A stretch of DNA of 64,000 nucleotides from Eucalyptus grandis (GCF_016545825.1 NC_052614.1:35310072-35374071), one strand, 5' to 3'. Shown: positions 12,139 to 24,500, counted from the stretch's first letter. Translations and numbers: made by a program. Notes: generated from the sequence alone by a model not told the origin.

Positions 12139-12635
12139 TCCTTCTAATCCATTTAAATAAACTCATAAAGAAATTAAATATAGTGAGAAATAAAAAAAAG
12201 GATATTTAACATATGTAACTACCCACTGAGGTTGCTTTAGTTGCCACTCTTCCTATGTCGGAAGGGAGAGGTAGAGAATTCAATTCCTCACCTTCTCAGG
12301 GGAGCTATGAGTGGAGACGTTTAATTTTAAACATAGGATTTGACTCCAACGCATTGCATTTTCATATATTATATATTATGCTCGAGTTGCATCAACCAAT
12401 GGAGGAGAGTGGCCTTATTATATTGGGCGAACATTTACAATTCATGTAAGTCCCAAGGGAATGGTGGGGATGGTTGAAGAATGCAAAGAAGCGACATACA
12501 AGCGTGCTATGGAAATTGGGTGGGGGAGAGAGTCACAGTTCAATTTCTCCCATACCCATGTGGGTTAAAGTGGGGCTTTTGTAATATTGGGGTGAATAGT
12601 GAGTGATTCCATAGGGTTGACATAATTGGTCTGTG
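12139..12635 (+). other. Continuation of the HKT copy 1 3' flank, with a small extra insertion
   Basis: From 12140 the sequence (CCATTTAAATAAACTC, then AAATATAGTGA) matches 62670-62710 behind HKT copy 2. A second match, TTTCATATATTATAT at about 12360, corresponds to 62750. Between them copy 1 has roughly 140 additional bases (12213-12350) not seen in copy 2. No credible gene; the 64-codon ORF at 12255 crosses that extra piece. Confidence 0.6.
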
Positions 12636-12775
12636 AGAATGGCATTAGAGTTTTTGTGCTTGCTAAAGCAATTTGTATGCTTCGCTCGAGGAACTAGATG
12701 CCTAAGAATGGCGTTAGAGTTTTTGTGCTTGCTAAAGCAATATGTATGCTTTGCTTGAGGAATTGAATGCCTAAA
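12636..12775 (+). repeat. Two tandem ~69-bp copies
   Basis: The block GAATGGC(A/G)TTAGAGTTTTT ... ATGCCTAA occurs at about 12637-12705 and again at 12706-12775. Unit B of the larger duplication has a single copy (from 15258). Confidence 0.8.
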
Positions 12776-13658
12776 TTGAAGTGGATATGGTGTGATTCAT
12801 CATACTTTCCTTGGATACAATCTATTTAAGGAATGCTGGCCTAATATTCTCAACTCATCATGTGCCACACAAGCTCATTCTTGGCTAAGAAACTTTTGTC
12901 TTGTGATAAAATGTTCTAACAAGACCTAATAAACTAGACCAACAACATCTATTGATTGCAAAAATACAATGACCAAATAGAAGGAAATTCAAATTTAATG
13001 ACAAAATTGAACATTGACAAAGAGTGCAAAGACTACTTGGACATTGTCCCATATCATCATCATCATCATCATTTTAATGATCATGCATGTTTTAGTTGTA
13101 GCTATTAGTTCCTCTCTTGTTTCACTTGTTTAAATAGGTTGTCCAAATATGAATTGAACTATATGTCAGCTCAAGATTGGAATCCACCAAAAGTTAGGGT
13201 CTTTATGCAACTCCAAGTTACCCTTGTGGAAGAATGCCCGACCAAAACACTTCGTTATCACAAGCTGAAAGTTTCAATTGTTGTTGAATTTTAAAAATTC
13301 CTTTCCTTTTCTATTATTGATTTTTATCCTCTTTTCTATCACCGTCAATGTTTTTTTTTCCTTTTTTTTTAGAGAAATCCAGATTATCACCATTCAAGCG
13401 CGACAATCGCCATTTTGCCATTCCTTTCCTTTTCTACTCTTGCGTGATTTCTATCATTGAAGCCTCCGCCCCTCTGTCCCTCTCTCCAGGCTTTAACTAT
13501 TAACTTGAGGTCATAGCCTCACGAGTCACAATTAGATTGAATCAATGGTGCACCAAACTCACCACCGAGGCAAAAGATCTTTACACATTCCCCTTCCATG
13601 TTAAAAATTAATTTTTTATATAAATATGATTTTTTCACAATGAGCCTAGGTAAGTTAA

Positions 13659-14256
13659 GGGTCTACTTGGTAATCATTCTATTTTCAGGAAAAACTTTGC
13701 TTAGAATTTTTATTTATTTTATTTCCTGAACGAGTTTTTAAGCAATCGAATGTGTTTGGTAACTATAAAAAAATTTATATTTCTGAAATAGAAAAAGAAC
13801 AAAATTGTATTTGGTATGACCCTCAATCTTTTTTTTTTGTGCCTTTTTTTTTTTTTTTTTTAAAAATAATTTTACGAGAATTTTTTTTTTTTTTTTTCCT
13901 TTTTCCCATTTTTCTTCTTCCTCGTCTAGTTGGTCGTTGGCCTCATCGAAGCCCCATGGTGGCTGCGCGAGGTCAAGCCTACCCCAACTAAGGCAAGGCT
14001 GAGGTCGCCAACCAACTAGATGAGGAAGAAGAAAAGAAAAGAGAAAAAAAGAGAGAAGAAATTAGCTTGATTCTAGAATTGTTCTTAAGAATAAAGTTTC
14101 TACTTCTTAATTTTGTTTCAAATCTATTCCCCAGAACTAGAGTAGAAAAATTAGCTAATGTTACCAAACGGATTTCTATTCTATTTTTTTCTTTTCTAAT
14201 TTTGAAGAACAAAAGAATAGAAATAGTCAATAATTGGCCAATTATCAAATAGGCCC
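13659..14256. mobile_element. Tourist-like (PIF/Harbinger) MITE in unit A
   Basis: 598-bp element flanked by the 3-bp target duplication TAA (13656-13658; 14257-14259). Its ends, GGGTCTACTTGGTAAT and the reverse complement of ATTATCAAATAGGCCC, form imperfect terminal inverted repeats of the GGGCCTNNTTGG kind seen in PIF/Harbinger elements. The interior is a fold-back: a T/C-rich arm with TCTTCTTCCTCGTCTAG, a short GC-rich core, then the matching A/G-rich arm CTAGATGAGGAAGAAG. It has no coding capacity. Confidence 0.8.
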
Positions 14257-14480
14257 TAAAACACAAAGATGGAATTCAAGAATGAAGTTTCGTACCCAGA
14301 GCCACCCATTTTGACCTTGGACCAACTTGGGTTGGGCCTTAGGGGCCTCTCACTAGCCAATGCATAACCTCTTAAGATTTAGAGGTTCTGACCTCCAGCA
14401 CCTTGATATCTAAGATTGCCAATTAGCCAGGCAATCTTAGCTTGGCTTTAAGGTGGTTGTTGATAGATGCAAGGGTGTCG

Positions 14481-14730
14481 GCAAAAGTACACCCCAAATG
14501 CCAAAACTTAGCATAATAGGATACTTAAGTGCCACTTTAAAAAAAAAATGGGACATTTAAGTGCCATCTATGGCAAACCCCGCCAAAAATCCTACGTGGC
14601 AATTTTTTTATTAATTTTGCTCACCTACGTGACTTGCCAAAGAGCTAACTTAGCAAAGAAACACAAAAACGACGTCATTTTGGTGTAGATTTGAATTTTA
14701 ATATAAAATTAATTAAATTAAATTATAAGA

Positions 14731-14780
<50 letters not shown>

Positions 14781-15253
14781 ACATGATTGAGGACTCAGCC
14801 CTTATCGCCGCTGCCTCCCTGCCATCGCCTGGAAAGGTCGATGATGGTTGGGGGAGGCCGGGGTCGCCGGGCCCTTGCTAGGGGCCGATGACCTTGGTTG
14901 ACCGACGACAAGGGCCCACCATTGCTCAACGACCCTAGCCGACCGCAGGTGAAGGCCCGCGAGACCTCGCCTAGTTCTAAGGTGAGGGTCGTGGTCCTCC
15001 CCTAGATCCGGTGAGCATTGGCAGCCCTTGCCTGGCCCGGCCAAGGGCCGCCACTGGTTGGGGTGCCAACCCTTGCTGAATCTAGAGGAGGGCTGTGACC
15101 TTAGATCTGGGCGAGGCCTTGCGGGTTCTCGCCTCCGATCAGTCGGGGTCGTTGGCCCCTGGCCAAGGCCCAATGACCCAGACCGACTTTCCTCCCATCA
15201 TCGCCAGCCCTTCTCGGCCACAACGAGGAGGTAGCGACGGCGAGGGTTGAGCC
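14481..15253. mobile_element. Mutator-like element, truncated copy in unit A
   Basis: The left end (GCAAAAGTAC, then CCAAAACTTAGCATAATAGG) matches the left end of the complete element at 17031. A GA microsatellite and a GC-rich core follow. The copy stops at 15253, where unit B of the tandem duplication begins, so its right inverted repeat is missing. Confidence 0.72.
14726..14779. repeat. (GA)n microsatellite
   Basis: Nearly pure GA repeat of about 50 bp inside the truncated Mutator-like element. The equivalent tract of unit B is at 17286-17340. Confidence 0.95.
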
Positions 15254-16197
15254 ATCAGAATGGCATTAGAGTTTTTGTGCTTGCTAAAGCAATCTGTATG
15301 CTTCTCTCAAGGAATTGAATGCCTAAATTGAAGTGGATATGGTGTGATTCGTCATACTTTCCTTGGAAACAATCTATTTAAGGAATGCTAGCCTAGTATT
15401 CTCAACTCATCATGCGCCACACAAGCTCGTTCTTGACTAAGAAGCTTTCGTCTTGTAATAAAATATTCTAACAAGACCTAATAAACTAGATCAACATCTG
15501 TTGATTACAAGAATATAATGACCAAATAGAAGAAAATTAAAATTTAATGACAAATTTGAACATTGACAAAGAGTGCAAAGACTACATGGACATTGTCCCA
15601 TATCATTATCATCATCATTTCGGTGATCATGTGTGTTTTAGTTGTAGCTGTTAGTTCCTCTCTTGTTTCACTTGTTTAAATAGATTATCCAAATATGAAT
15701 TGAACTATATGTTAGCTCAAGATCGTAATCTACCAAAAGTTAGGGTCTCTATGTAACTCCAAGTTACCCTCGTGGAAGAATGCCCAACCAAAACACTTTG
15801 TTATCACAAGCTGAAAGTTTCAATTGTTGTTCAATTTTCCCATAACTTCCCTTTTCTATCATTGATTTCTATCCTCTTTTCTATCACCATTTTTTTCTTT
15901 CTTTTTATTTAGAGAAATCCAAATAATCACTAGTCAAGCACAACAGTCGCCGTTTTGCCATTCCTTTCCTTTTCTACTCTTGCGTGATTTCTATCATTGA
16001 AGCCTCCACCCCTCTGTCCCTCTCTCCAAGCTTTAACTATTAACTTAAGGTCACAGCCTAACGAGTCACAACTAGATCGAATCAATGGTGCACCGAGCTC
16101 ACCACTGAGGTAAGAGATCTTTACACATTCCCTTCCATGTTACAAATTATTTTTTTATATGAAAATGATTGATTCACAATGAGTCTAGGTAAAGTAA

Positions 16198-16782
16198 TGG
16201 TTTATTTGGTAATCATTCTATTTCTGGGAATAATTTTTGCTTAGAAATTTCTTCTTATTTTATTTCCTGAAACAATCGAATGTGTTTGGTAACTATACAA
16301 AATTTATATTTCTGAAATAAAAAAAGAACAAAAATGTATCTGGTATGACCCTCAATTTTTTTTGTCTTAGAATTTCTCTTAATTTTTAAATAATTTTATG
16401 AGATTTTTCTTCTTCTTTTTCTTTTTTCCTTTTTCCCCTTTTCTTCTTCCTCGTCTAGCCGATTGCTAGCCTCATCGAAGCCTCATAGTGGCTGGGCAAG
16501 GTCTGAGCCTCACCTTGCCAAGGCAAGGTTGAGGTCGCCAACTGGCTAGATGAGGAAGAAGAGAAGAAAAGAGAAAAAAAAAATAATAAAAAGAATTGTT
16601 CCTAAGAATAAAAAGTAACTTTTTTCTATTTCTCGATTTTGTTTTAAATCTATTCCCCATAACTAGAGTATAAAAATTAGTTGACATTAACTAACGGATT
16701 TTTATTCTTTTATTCTTCTTTTTAATTTTGAAGAACAAAATAATAGAAATAGTCAATAATTGGCCAATTATCAAATAGGCCC
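16198..16782. mobile_element. Tourist-like MITE in unit B
   Basis: Copy of the 13659-14256 element carried along by the tandem duplication. It retains the TAA target duplication (16195-16197; 16783-16785) and the fold-back interior; its first base has changed from G to T. Confidence 0.78.
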
Positions 16783-17030
16783 TAAAATGCAGAGGTGGAA
16801 TTCAGGAATGAAGTTTCTTACCCAGAGCCACCCATTTTGACCTTGGACCAACTCGGGTTGGGCCTTGGGGGCCTCTCACTAGCCAATGCATTCCACTTGC
16901 AATTAAACCTCTTAGGATTTAGAGGTTTTGACCTTCGACACCTTGATATCTAAGATTGCCAATTAGCTAGGCAACCTCAGGTTGGCTTTGAGGTGGTCAC
17001 CGATAGATGTAAGGGCATCAGCAAAAGTAC

Positions 17031-17284
17031 ATCCCAACGCCAAAATTTGGTACAATGAGACACTTAAGTGCTAAAAGTTAGGAAAGTAACACTTAAGTGC
17101 CACTCTTTTTAAAAATTGGACACTTAAGTGTCATCTCCGGTGAACTCCACTAGAAATCTTATATAGCAATTTTTTATTAATTTTGCTTACCTACATGGCT
17201 TGTTGGAGAGCTGACTCAACATATAAATGCAAAAATGATGTTGTTTTGGCACGGATTTGAATTTTAATATAAAATTAATTAAAT

Positions 17285-17333
<49 letters not shown>

Positions 17334-17959
17334 GAGAGGGGGGGGGGAAGGAAGCACACAACCGAGGGCTCGGCCCTCGCCATCGCTACTTCCCTACTTT
17401 CGTTGGGAAGGGCCGGCAATGATTGGGAGAGGATTGCCCTTATCCAGCAAGGGTTAGTGGCCCTCATTGGCCTGACCAAGGGATGTTGCTAGCTGGGGTG
17501 TCAACCCTCACCGGATCCGGGGGCGAGCCGTGACCCTCGCCCCAAATCAGGTGAGGCCTCGCGGGTCCTCGCCTCGATTAGCCGGTTGATCCTCCCCCCA
17601 CCATCGCTGGCCCTTCCCGGCCAAGGTGGGGAGCCAACGGCGGTGAGGGCTGAGCCCTTAGCCACATGCTTCCTTTTTAATTTTTTTTAAAAATAAATTA
17701 ATTTTTAAATTAAATTAAATTAATTTTTATATTAAATTAAATTAATTTTTATATTAATTATTTACGCACGTCAATGGCACATCGTTTTGCACTTGTCTCA
17801 ATAGAAAATCACAACGTCAGCATTTTGTCTTGATTTTCTCACCATTGGCCTTTAAGTTATCCATTTTGCTCCGATTTTGGCACTTAATCACTTTCCTAAT
17901 TTTTGGCACTTAAGTGTCTTTTTGTACCAAGTTTTGGCACTCTAGGTGTCCGGCACTCC
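17031..17959. mobile_element. Non-autonomous Mutator-like element, complete
   Basis: 929-bp element flanked by an exact 10-bp target duplication, AAGGGCATCA (17021-17030 and 17960-17969), in the 8-11 bp range typical of Mutator-like elements. Long terminal inverted repeats of roughly 80 bp: GCCAAAATTTGGTACAATGA on the left pairs with the reverse complement of the right arm at about 17870-17950. Both arms contain GACACTTAAGTGC and TTAGGAAAGT. The interior holds a GA microsatellite, a G run and a GC-rich core; no transposase is visible. Confidence 0.85.
17286..17340. repeat. (GA)n microsatellite
   Basis: GA repeat grading into GGGAGAGGAG and a run of Gs. It lies inside the Mutator-like element and is the unit B equivalent of 14726-14779. 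Confidence 0.95.
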
Positions 17960-18187
17960 AAGGGCATCAAAGCACATTGATGCAGTGCTGACTGATTAAG
18001 TGGCATGGCGATGCTATTGAAATGATTTAAGGAAAGAGATATCAAGTAATATGGCACAGGAGGAATAATTGGTCCTTTCTGGCTTCACCCATTTATATAA
18101 TTAAAGCATATGTCAAGCACATCCTTGATGCATCAATAGTGGAGACGAGATTGTTAACGAGCTAATAAGCCCACGCATGAAATTTTG

Positions 18188-18575
18188 GGCCTAATCCTCT
18201 AAAAGAACTCTCAACTTTTGGCTCAATCGCAATTTTGCTGAACAATTTTTTTCTTAAAAAAAAAAATCCTCAACTTTCACTCTAATCCAAATTTGTCTAT
18301 ATGTCCAAAAAGTGCCACTAGTTTCTTCAAAATAATTAATATCATGTCCAATTAGAGCATTATTATCAAAATATGTGTATTTATCACATCCTTACCTTTG
18401 TATGACATAACAACAACATCTCGATGTTGATAATATTAAAGAAATCAATGACAATTTTTTAATGCGTGGGCAAATTTGGAATTAGAGCGAAAGTTGGGTT
18501 TTTTTAGATTAAAAAAAAATGTTTGGGGGTGGAAATAGGATTAAAGCAAAAGTTGGGGTTTTGAAGGAATTTGCC
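18188..18575. mobile_element. Short inverted-repeat transposon (MITE), 8-bp target duplication
   Basis: 388-bp element with an exact 8-bp direct repeat AAATTTTG on both sides (18180-18187; 18576-18583). Its two halves are inverted copies: CTCAACTTTTGGCTCAATCG on the left pairs with the right arm around 18540-18560, and TCCTCAACTTTCACTCTAAT pairs with the arm around 18480-18500. An 8-bp duplication would fit a hAT or short-duplication Mutator-like origin; the ends do not settle it. Confidence 0.78.
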
Positions 18576-18583
18576 AAATTTTG

Positions 18584-19439
18584 ATGGGATGGAACCCACT
18601 TCCATTAGGTTGGGTCAAACTAAACATAAATATGATCTTTAAAGCAAGGGTGAGCGATTTTAGGGTCAATTTAGGTTCCACCTGAAACATACCTTGTCGA
18701 AATTGGTTCTTCAATAATCTGGAAATTATTTTGCATACTCTGAAACTTAGAACTTCCATATCTATCGTTCTAGGATCCACTCAAGAACTGGTCAATTTCT
18801 TTTTTTTACCTTCTCAGGCGCTGTCAAACTTAGAGCTACTGAAATTTCAAGACTCACATGAAGTTGTGTTGCAACCCTTTATTAGTGTGAAACCATGAAG
18901 TTACTGCTTTTTAGAGAGAGGAGAATTTTGTTAGCCTCTCTTTATGTGGTGTCATATCTGTAGATTGTCCTCTAATCTATATATATGCCCAATAAAGTTC
19001 AAATCTTTTGCATCATGTTCAAAGCGGCATGCTCAAACCATCGTTTAGATTCCGAATTCTTGATTTATTTATTTTTGTATCAATTTGCACATGGTCAATA
19101 GGAACAATGCTATTCTTCTTGTTCCACCTCTGCCTTTTCTAGCTATAGATGCTACTAATGGGTCGGTGATGTTGAGAAAACTCTTACCAAATTTTGAAAT
19201 TGACAAAACTTTCTAGTTCTTATTCTTATAGTATACTTTTGAAGTTACATTGCAGACTCTTGCCAAAGTCTATTTGTTCCACTCTAATGCAATCTAGACT
19301 GAAACCATGTCCATAACGAAGATAAAATTAGACTCAGATTTATTGATCTTGTGACAAGGATTCATAATATATGAAATAGGATTTTATCCTTTAATAGTTG
19401 GCTATCCGGTGAAGAATCTCACTTACCTTTTATAAATAC
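18584..19439. other. No gene recognised; possibly the start of the Sirevirus 5' LTR
   Basis: AT-rich sequence without a credible ORF. The minus-strand ORF 18541-18780 begins beyond and runs into the MITE end and looks spurious. A TATATATA run at 18978-18985 followed by AATAAAG at 18991 could belong to an LTR promoter, but I could not fix the LTR start. Confidence 0.3.
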
Positions 19440-20190
19440 ATTAATATAATCAATCACAAATCGATGAAATCAATATTGAAGACATGTTCCTTTTTGGGAA
19501 GCATCTACTTATGGAAACCTGGATTCTGATTGTATGGGCAACCAGAATCAACAGATTGTCATCTCAATCTTCAAATGGCTATAAGATTTCCTTAATCGAT
19601 TCTATCCAAAGGATTGACTGGAAGAAATTCCTTTGGAAAATGCCAACATCTAGTTAGGCATGAATGAGCATTTAAGGAGGTCATTCAATCTATTTGAGAT
19701 AGTATGTGAAAATTAAAATTCCAAATTCTGAAACCTTTCCAACCATTTGTTCTTCATCGACAGTTCTTACAAATTGCTTTCAAGAGAGAAAATCACAAAA
19801 AGAGTGACTCAGTGAGAGAAAAGGAATCTACCACTGACTGTTTGCACTAAAAAAAATATACTTCTTTGTTGATGCTACAGTGAATTCCAACCAGAAGGCT
19901 GTTAGTGTGAGAAAGTGGACGTAGATTTAATCTAAGCTGAACTGCTATAAATCTCGTATGCAATTTTTTCTTCCCTTAACTCTTTTCATTTAAATTTGTT
20001 GCATCTTTTTAAGTATCACAAAAATTTATTCCATCTCTTATCTAATTCTGAATATTTATTAGAAGTATGGTGACTTGTTTATCAGATTTTGTTTGGTTCT
20101 CAAACTTTGTCCAAAAATTTATTTTACTTTTCAAAAATTCTCTTAAACACCTATTCACCCCCCCTCTAGGTGTTAGTACTAGCTTTATCA
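19440..20190 (+). repeat. 5' LTR (3' portion) of a Sirevirus-type copia element
   Basis: The stretch ends CACCCCCCCTCTAGG, then CTAGCTTTATCA, directly before a tRNA-Met primer site. This arrangement is characteristic of Sirevirus (SIRE/Maximus) LTR ends as I recall them. The 5' boundary of the LTR is not determined, and no clear second copy of this LTR was found at the 3' end of the element. Confidence 0.55.
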
Positions 20191-20192
20191 AT

Positions 20193-20205
20193 TGGTATCA
20201 GAGCC
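20193..20205 (+). other. Primer-binding site, tRNA-Met
   Basis: TGGTATCAGAGCC, three bases after the presumed LTR end. It is a perfect match to the initiator tRNA-Met primer site of plant retrotransposons. Confidence 0.88.
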
Positions 20206-20301
20206 TTGTGCTCATCTGTTGAAGTGTCTATACTTCTGAGCTAAAGATCTTCTATAGCTAGTTGTTTAACACCAGGACTCGCGGAGGGGTAGAGCAATAT
20301 C

Positions 20302-21440
20302 ATGCCATCTTATTTTGATAGAAAAGAATACAATGTGTGGAAGAATAAAACGAAAGCATTCTTGAGATCCATAGATCCTTTGGAATGGGATGTTGTAGAA
20401 AGATGAATCAATCCAAAGGCAGTTTCAACATCTGACAAGGGAAAAGAAGTCTTAGACAAGGATGTTGAGGAAACCAACCAAGCAGAAATTACCAAGAGAC
20501 GGGCTCTTGATGCAAAGGCCATCTATTCTTTATATTGTGCTTTGTCCCCTATTGAATATAACCGAAGTTCTTCACATGAAATAGTTGAAAAAGTATGGGA
20601 TAGACTTCATGTCACCTATGAAGGAACATATTATGTAAAGGAGATAAAAATAAATATCTTACTAGGCCAATATGAATCCTTCATAATGAAGCCTAAAGAG
20701 TCTTTTGGAGATATGTTCAATCGATTTACAAAAATTGTAAATAGGTTGGCATATCAAGGTCAACCAATTTTTGCTCCAATGAAGGCCGACAAACTTCTTA
20801 GAGGACTTTCAAATGACTGGAACCATGTGAAATCATCAATTCAGAAGACACAAAAAATCATGCCTCTCTTTGTTGATGAACTGATAGGCACTCTTCAATC
20901 ATACAAAGTAGAACAGTTCAATGAGGATTCAAAAGGTAAGAAGTCAATTTCACTTAAGTCTAATACTGATTTTGATGACACAAACACAAATAAAGAGCTG
21001 GCTCTCATGCTAAAGAAATTCAAGAAACTAAATAGGAAAGGAAGAAGATTGAACTAGAAAAAGCAAAGCAAGCAAAAATGAATGTTTGAAAAAATAATTT
21101 TGATGATTTGAAAGAAAATGCTAATTCTCTTTCAAAAGAAAATGAATGTTTGAAAAAAAAAATGAGATTTTAGATGTTTCTACAAAGTTCTCCAAATGAT
21201 CAAAAAATTTAGAGCAAATTCTTTCAGCTCAAATACCCTATTATAAAAAATTCGGTTTGGGTCTAAATAAAGAAAGTTCACTTTTGATCGATTTTCCTAA
21301 AATCAATGAGAGACTTAGGCAAAGACCTCCAAAATCTGCTTACAAAAATCACTTTCAAAAAGCTTTTATAAAACATGTTGGTCGGAGTGCTCTTAAATGT
21401 TTGAAGTACGATAGCTCAAAACATTTTGAGAATGAATATC
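20302..21440 (+). pseudogene. gag remnant of the Sirevirus-type element
   Basis: Starts at the ATG 20302 (MPSYFDRKEYNVWKNKTKAF), a typical copia gag opening, hits one stop near 20404, and then continues as a 171-codon open stretch 20542-21057. That stretch matches the copia gag-polypeptide (UBN2) family: EKVWDRLHVTYEGT, LGQYESFIMKPKESF and LRGLSNDWNHVKSSIQ. A decayed zinc-knuckle-like region (ALKCLKYDSSKHFENEYP) lies near 21400 with two of the usual cysteines replaced by Tyr. Its role would have been particle assembly; it is broken. Confidence 0.8.
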
Positions 21441-21569
21441 CTAAAGTTTGGAGACCTATTAAGAATGATTGGGCAAAAGTTGATTTTAAAACTAACTCCT
21501 CAGAACCCAATAAAATTTGGGTATCAAAGAAAGTTATTTCTTTTTTATTGTAGATTACTGTTAAAATGA

Positions 21570-24500
21570 AAAGCAAATAATACTTGGATAGTGGTTGTTC
21601 TAGACATATGACTAGAGATTCAAGCAGTTTCATAAAATTAGAAAAATAAAAAGGAGGAAATGTTTCATTTGGTGGGAACAGTAAAGGAAAAATTATTGGA
21701 CATGGAACAGTGATGATTGGAAGTTTGATCATCAACAACGTTTCCCTGGTGAAAGGCTTAAACTATAATCTTCTAAGCATAAGTCAACTATGTGACATAG
21801 GATTTAGAATTTAATTTCCAAAAAGATGTTTGTTTTGGAGTTAGTCGAGACTTCTCTCAAACCTTCATTAGACATAAACATGGCAATATTTATCTTATGG
21901 ACATAAATCCAGAGAGCTCTCAATGTCTTATCTCAATCCAAGAAGAAGCAAATCTCTGGCACCGCAAGCTAGGACATGTTAGTATGAAACAAATTGCTAA
22001 ACTATCAAGTAAGAAGTTGGTCCATGGTATTCCCAAAATGATGTACTAGAAGTCTAAGTTGTGTACTCCATGCATCTTGGGAAAATAGGTCAGAAACTCA
22101 TTTAAATCTATAAATCAAGTCTCCACTAATTTCATCTTGCAGCTTCTTCTCATGAATCTTTTCGGACCAACTAGAACTCAAAGCATTTGTGGTAAGAAGT
22201 ACTGTTTGGCAATTGTGGACGATTATTCAAGATTTACGTGTGTTTTCTCCTTGGCAATTAAAACATAAACCTTCTCATATTTTTCAGAGTTTGCTAAGAA
22301 GATTCATAATGAGAAAGGTTATACCATTTCAAGTATTAAGACTGATCATAGGGGAGAATTTGAAAATCAAGATTTTGCAAATTTTAGTGATGAGAATGGT
22401 CTTCAACATGTTTTCTCATCTCCTTACACTCCATAACAAAATGGAGTTGTGGAAAGGAAAAATCAATCTTTACAGGAGATGGTCATAACTACTAATTGAA
22501 AGTAGAGTCTCTTCTTGTTTTTGGGCAAAAGCAGTATCCACTACTTGTTATATAATTAATAGAGTATTTTTAAGGTACATCCTAAAGAAAACTACCTATG
22601 AAGTTTTCAAAGGAAAATTGATAGTGTCTCTTCATGTGTTTGGTTGCTAGTGTTTTCTTTTGAAGAATGGAAATGATCGACCCGAGAAATTTGAAGAAAG
22701 ATCAGATGAAGGAATATTTATTGGTTATTCTACTTCAAGCAAAGCTTATAGGGTCTTCAACAAGAATATACAAACTGTCGAAGAACCAATGAATGTGAAA
22801 TTTCAAGAAACTGTCAACAACCAACAAGACCAAACTAAACTTGAAGAGTTTGAGCTAATTTCAAACTTAATGAAGTCTGATTCCCCCGAGGAACCTCAAC
22901 CTTTTGGTGATCAAAGTCAAGCAGAAGAAAAGTCAGAAGAGTCAAGGGAAACAGAGGTTCAGCAAACCTTTGCAAACAATGACAAATTCAGCAATAACTA
23001 GAAGCACAAATCAAATCATCGTAAAGATCTCATTATTGGTAATATAGAAGAAGGAATTCGTACTGGATCCAAAGTAAAAGGAGACTCAAGTGCTCTAGCT
23101 CTTATTTTTGAGATAGAACCAAAGGGAGTAGAAGAAGTTTTATTTGATGAAATCTAGATAGAAGTAATGCAAGAAGAACTCAAACAATTCAGAATTAATG
23201 ATATCTGGGAGTTAGTTCCAAAACCAAATGGAAAATCTATGATTGGAACTAAGTGAGTGTTCATAAACAAGATGGATGAAAAGGGTAAAGTAACCAGAAA
23301 CAAGGTGGGGTTTGTTACAAAATGTTTTATATGCAAGAGAAAAGAATAGACTATGATAAGACATATGCACCGACAGCCAGGTTAGAAGTTATAAGATTTT
23401 TACTTGCATATGCATATTTCCATAATTTCAAAGTTATTCCATATGGTTGTCAAGAGTGCACTTCTAAATGGTTTCATCGAGAAAAAATCTATATGGAACA
23501 ACCACCATGATTCGAAGATCCCAGAAAACCAGACTTTGTCTACAGACTGAAAAATGTTTTGTACGGTCTGAAACGAGCACCTCGAACCTAATATGAGAGA
23601 CTGAGTAAGTTTCTAGTAAGCAATGGTTTCAAGAAAAGAATGGTTGACACAACTTTGTTTATCAAAAGGGAAGAAAAAAACTTTTTGCTTGTTCAAATAT
23701 AAGATGATATAATCTTTGGGTCTTCTAATGAAAGTCTGTGCAATAAGTTTTTAAAGTCTATGCAAGAAGAATTTGAAATGAGCATGTTATGTAAGTTAAC
23801 ATTCTTTCCGAGTCTACAAGTCAAACAATCTAAGAAAGGAACCTTTATTTATCAAGAGAAATATGTTAGAGATGTTATTAAGAAGTTTAGGATGGAAAAC
23901 TGCAAGAAGACTGAGACTCCCATGTCAGGCTCTTCCAAACTTGACAAGGATGAAGATGAAAGGAAAGTAGACCATAAGACATACAAAAGATTGGTTCTCT
24001 TCTCTACCTTACTACTCAACTTGATATTTTATTTAGTGTGTATATGTGTACTAGATTCCAAGCTGATCCCAGAGAATCTCATCTCAATGCTGTCAAACGA
24101 ATTATTAAATATATTGCAACAAATCCAAAGTTAAGTCTGTGGTATCCAAAAGGAGGAGACTTTACATTACTTGGATACTTAGATGTTGATCTAGCTAGTT
24201 GTAAAGTTGACAAGAAAAGCACTTCAAATACGTGCCAACTCTTGAGACAAATGTAATGTCCTAGTTCTCTAAGAAGCAAAACACTGTGGCACTCTCAAAG
24301 GCAGAAGCAAAATATGTTGCTGTTCACAAATTCTTTGGATAAGGCAACAACTAAAGGACTTTGGAATATAATAACCTTGCACTGAAATCAAATGTGACGA
24401 CGTAAGTGTGATTAACCTCATCCAAAATCCTGTTCTTCATTCAAGAGTGAAGCATATTGAAATCCGTCATCATTTCATAAGAGACTATGTACAAATGGTG

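Larger units (their letters stand above)
12636..15253 (+). repeat. Tandem duplication, unit A (~2.6 kb)
   Basis: Unit A runs from GAATGGCATTAGAG to GGTTGAGCC and is repeated directly afterwards at 15254-17655 with point differences and small indels. Shared landmarks in order: ACTTTCCTTGGA, CATTGTCCCATATCAT, CTCTTGTTTCACTTG, a Tourist-like MITE, ACCCATTTTGACCTTGGACC, a GA microsatellite and a GC-rich tract. Unit A ends inside a Mutator-like element. No host gene is recognised in it. Confidence 0.85.
15254..17655 (+). repeat. Tandem duplication, unit B (~2.4 kb)
   Basis: Direct repeat of unit A (12636-15253), starting at CAGAATGGCATTAGAG and staying collinear to the GC-rich core of the Mutator-like element near 17655. 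Beyond that point the second unit continues through the rest of that element, which shows that the breakpoint of the duplication lies inside the element. No gene is seen. Confidence 0.83.

Noticed and set aside
12636..17655. The two 2.5-kb repeats as LTRs of one element
   Set aside because: They abut directly with no internal region, have no TG...CA ends or target duplication, and the junction lies inside a Mutator-like element, which fits a tandem duplication.
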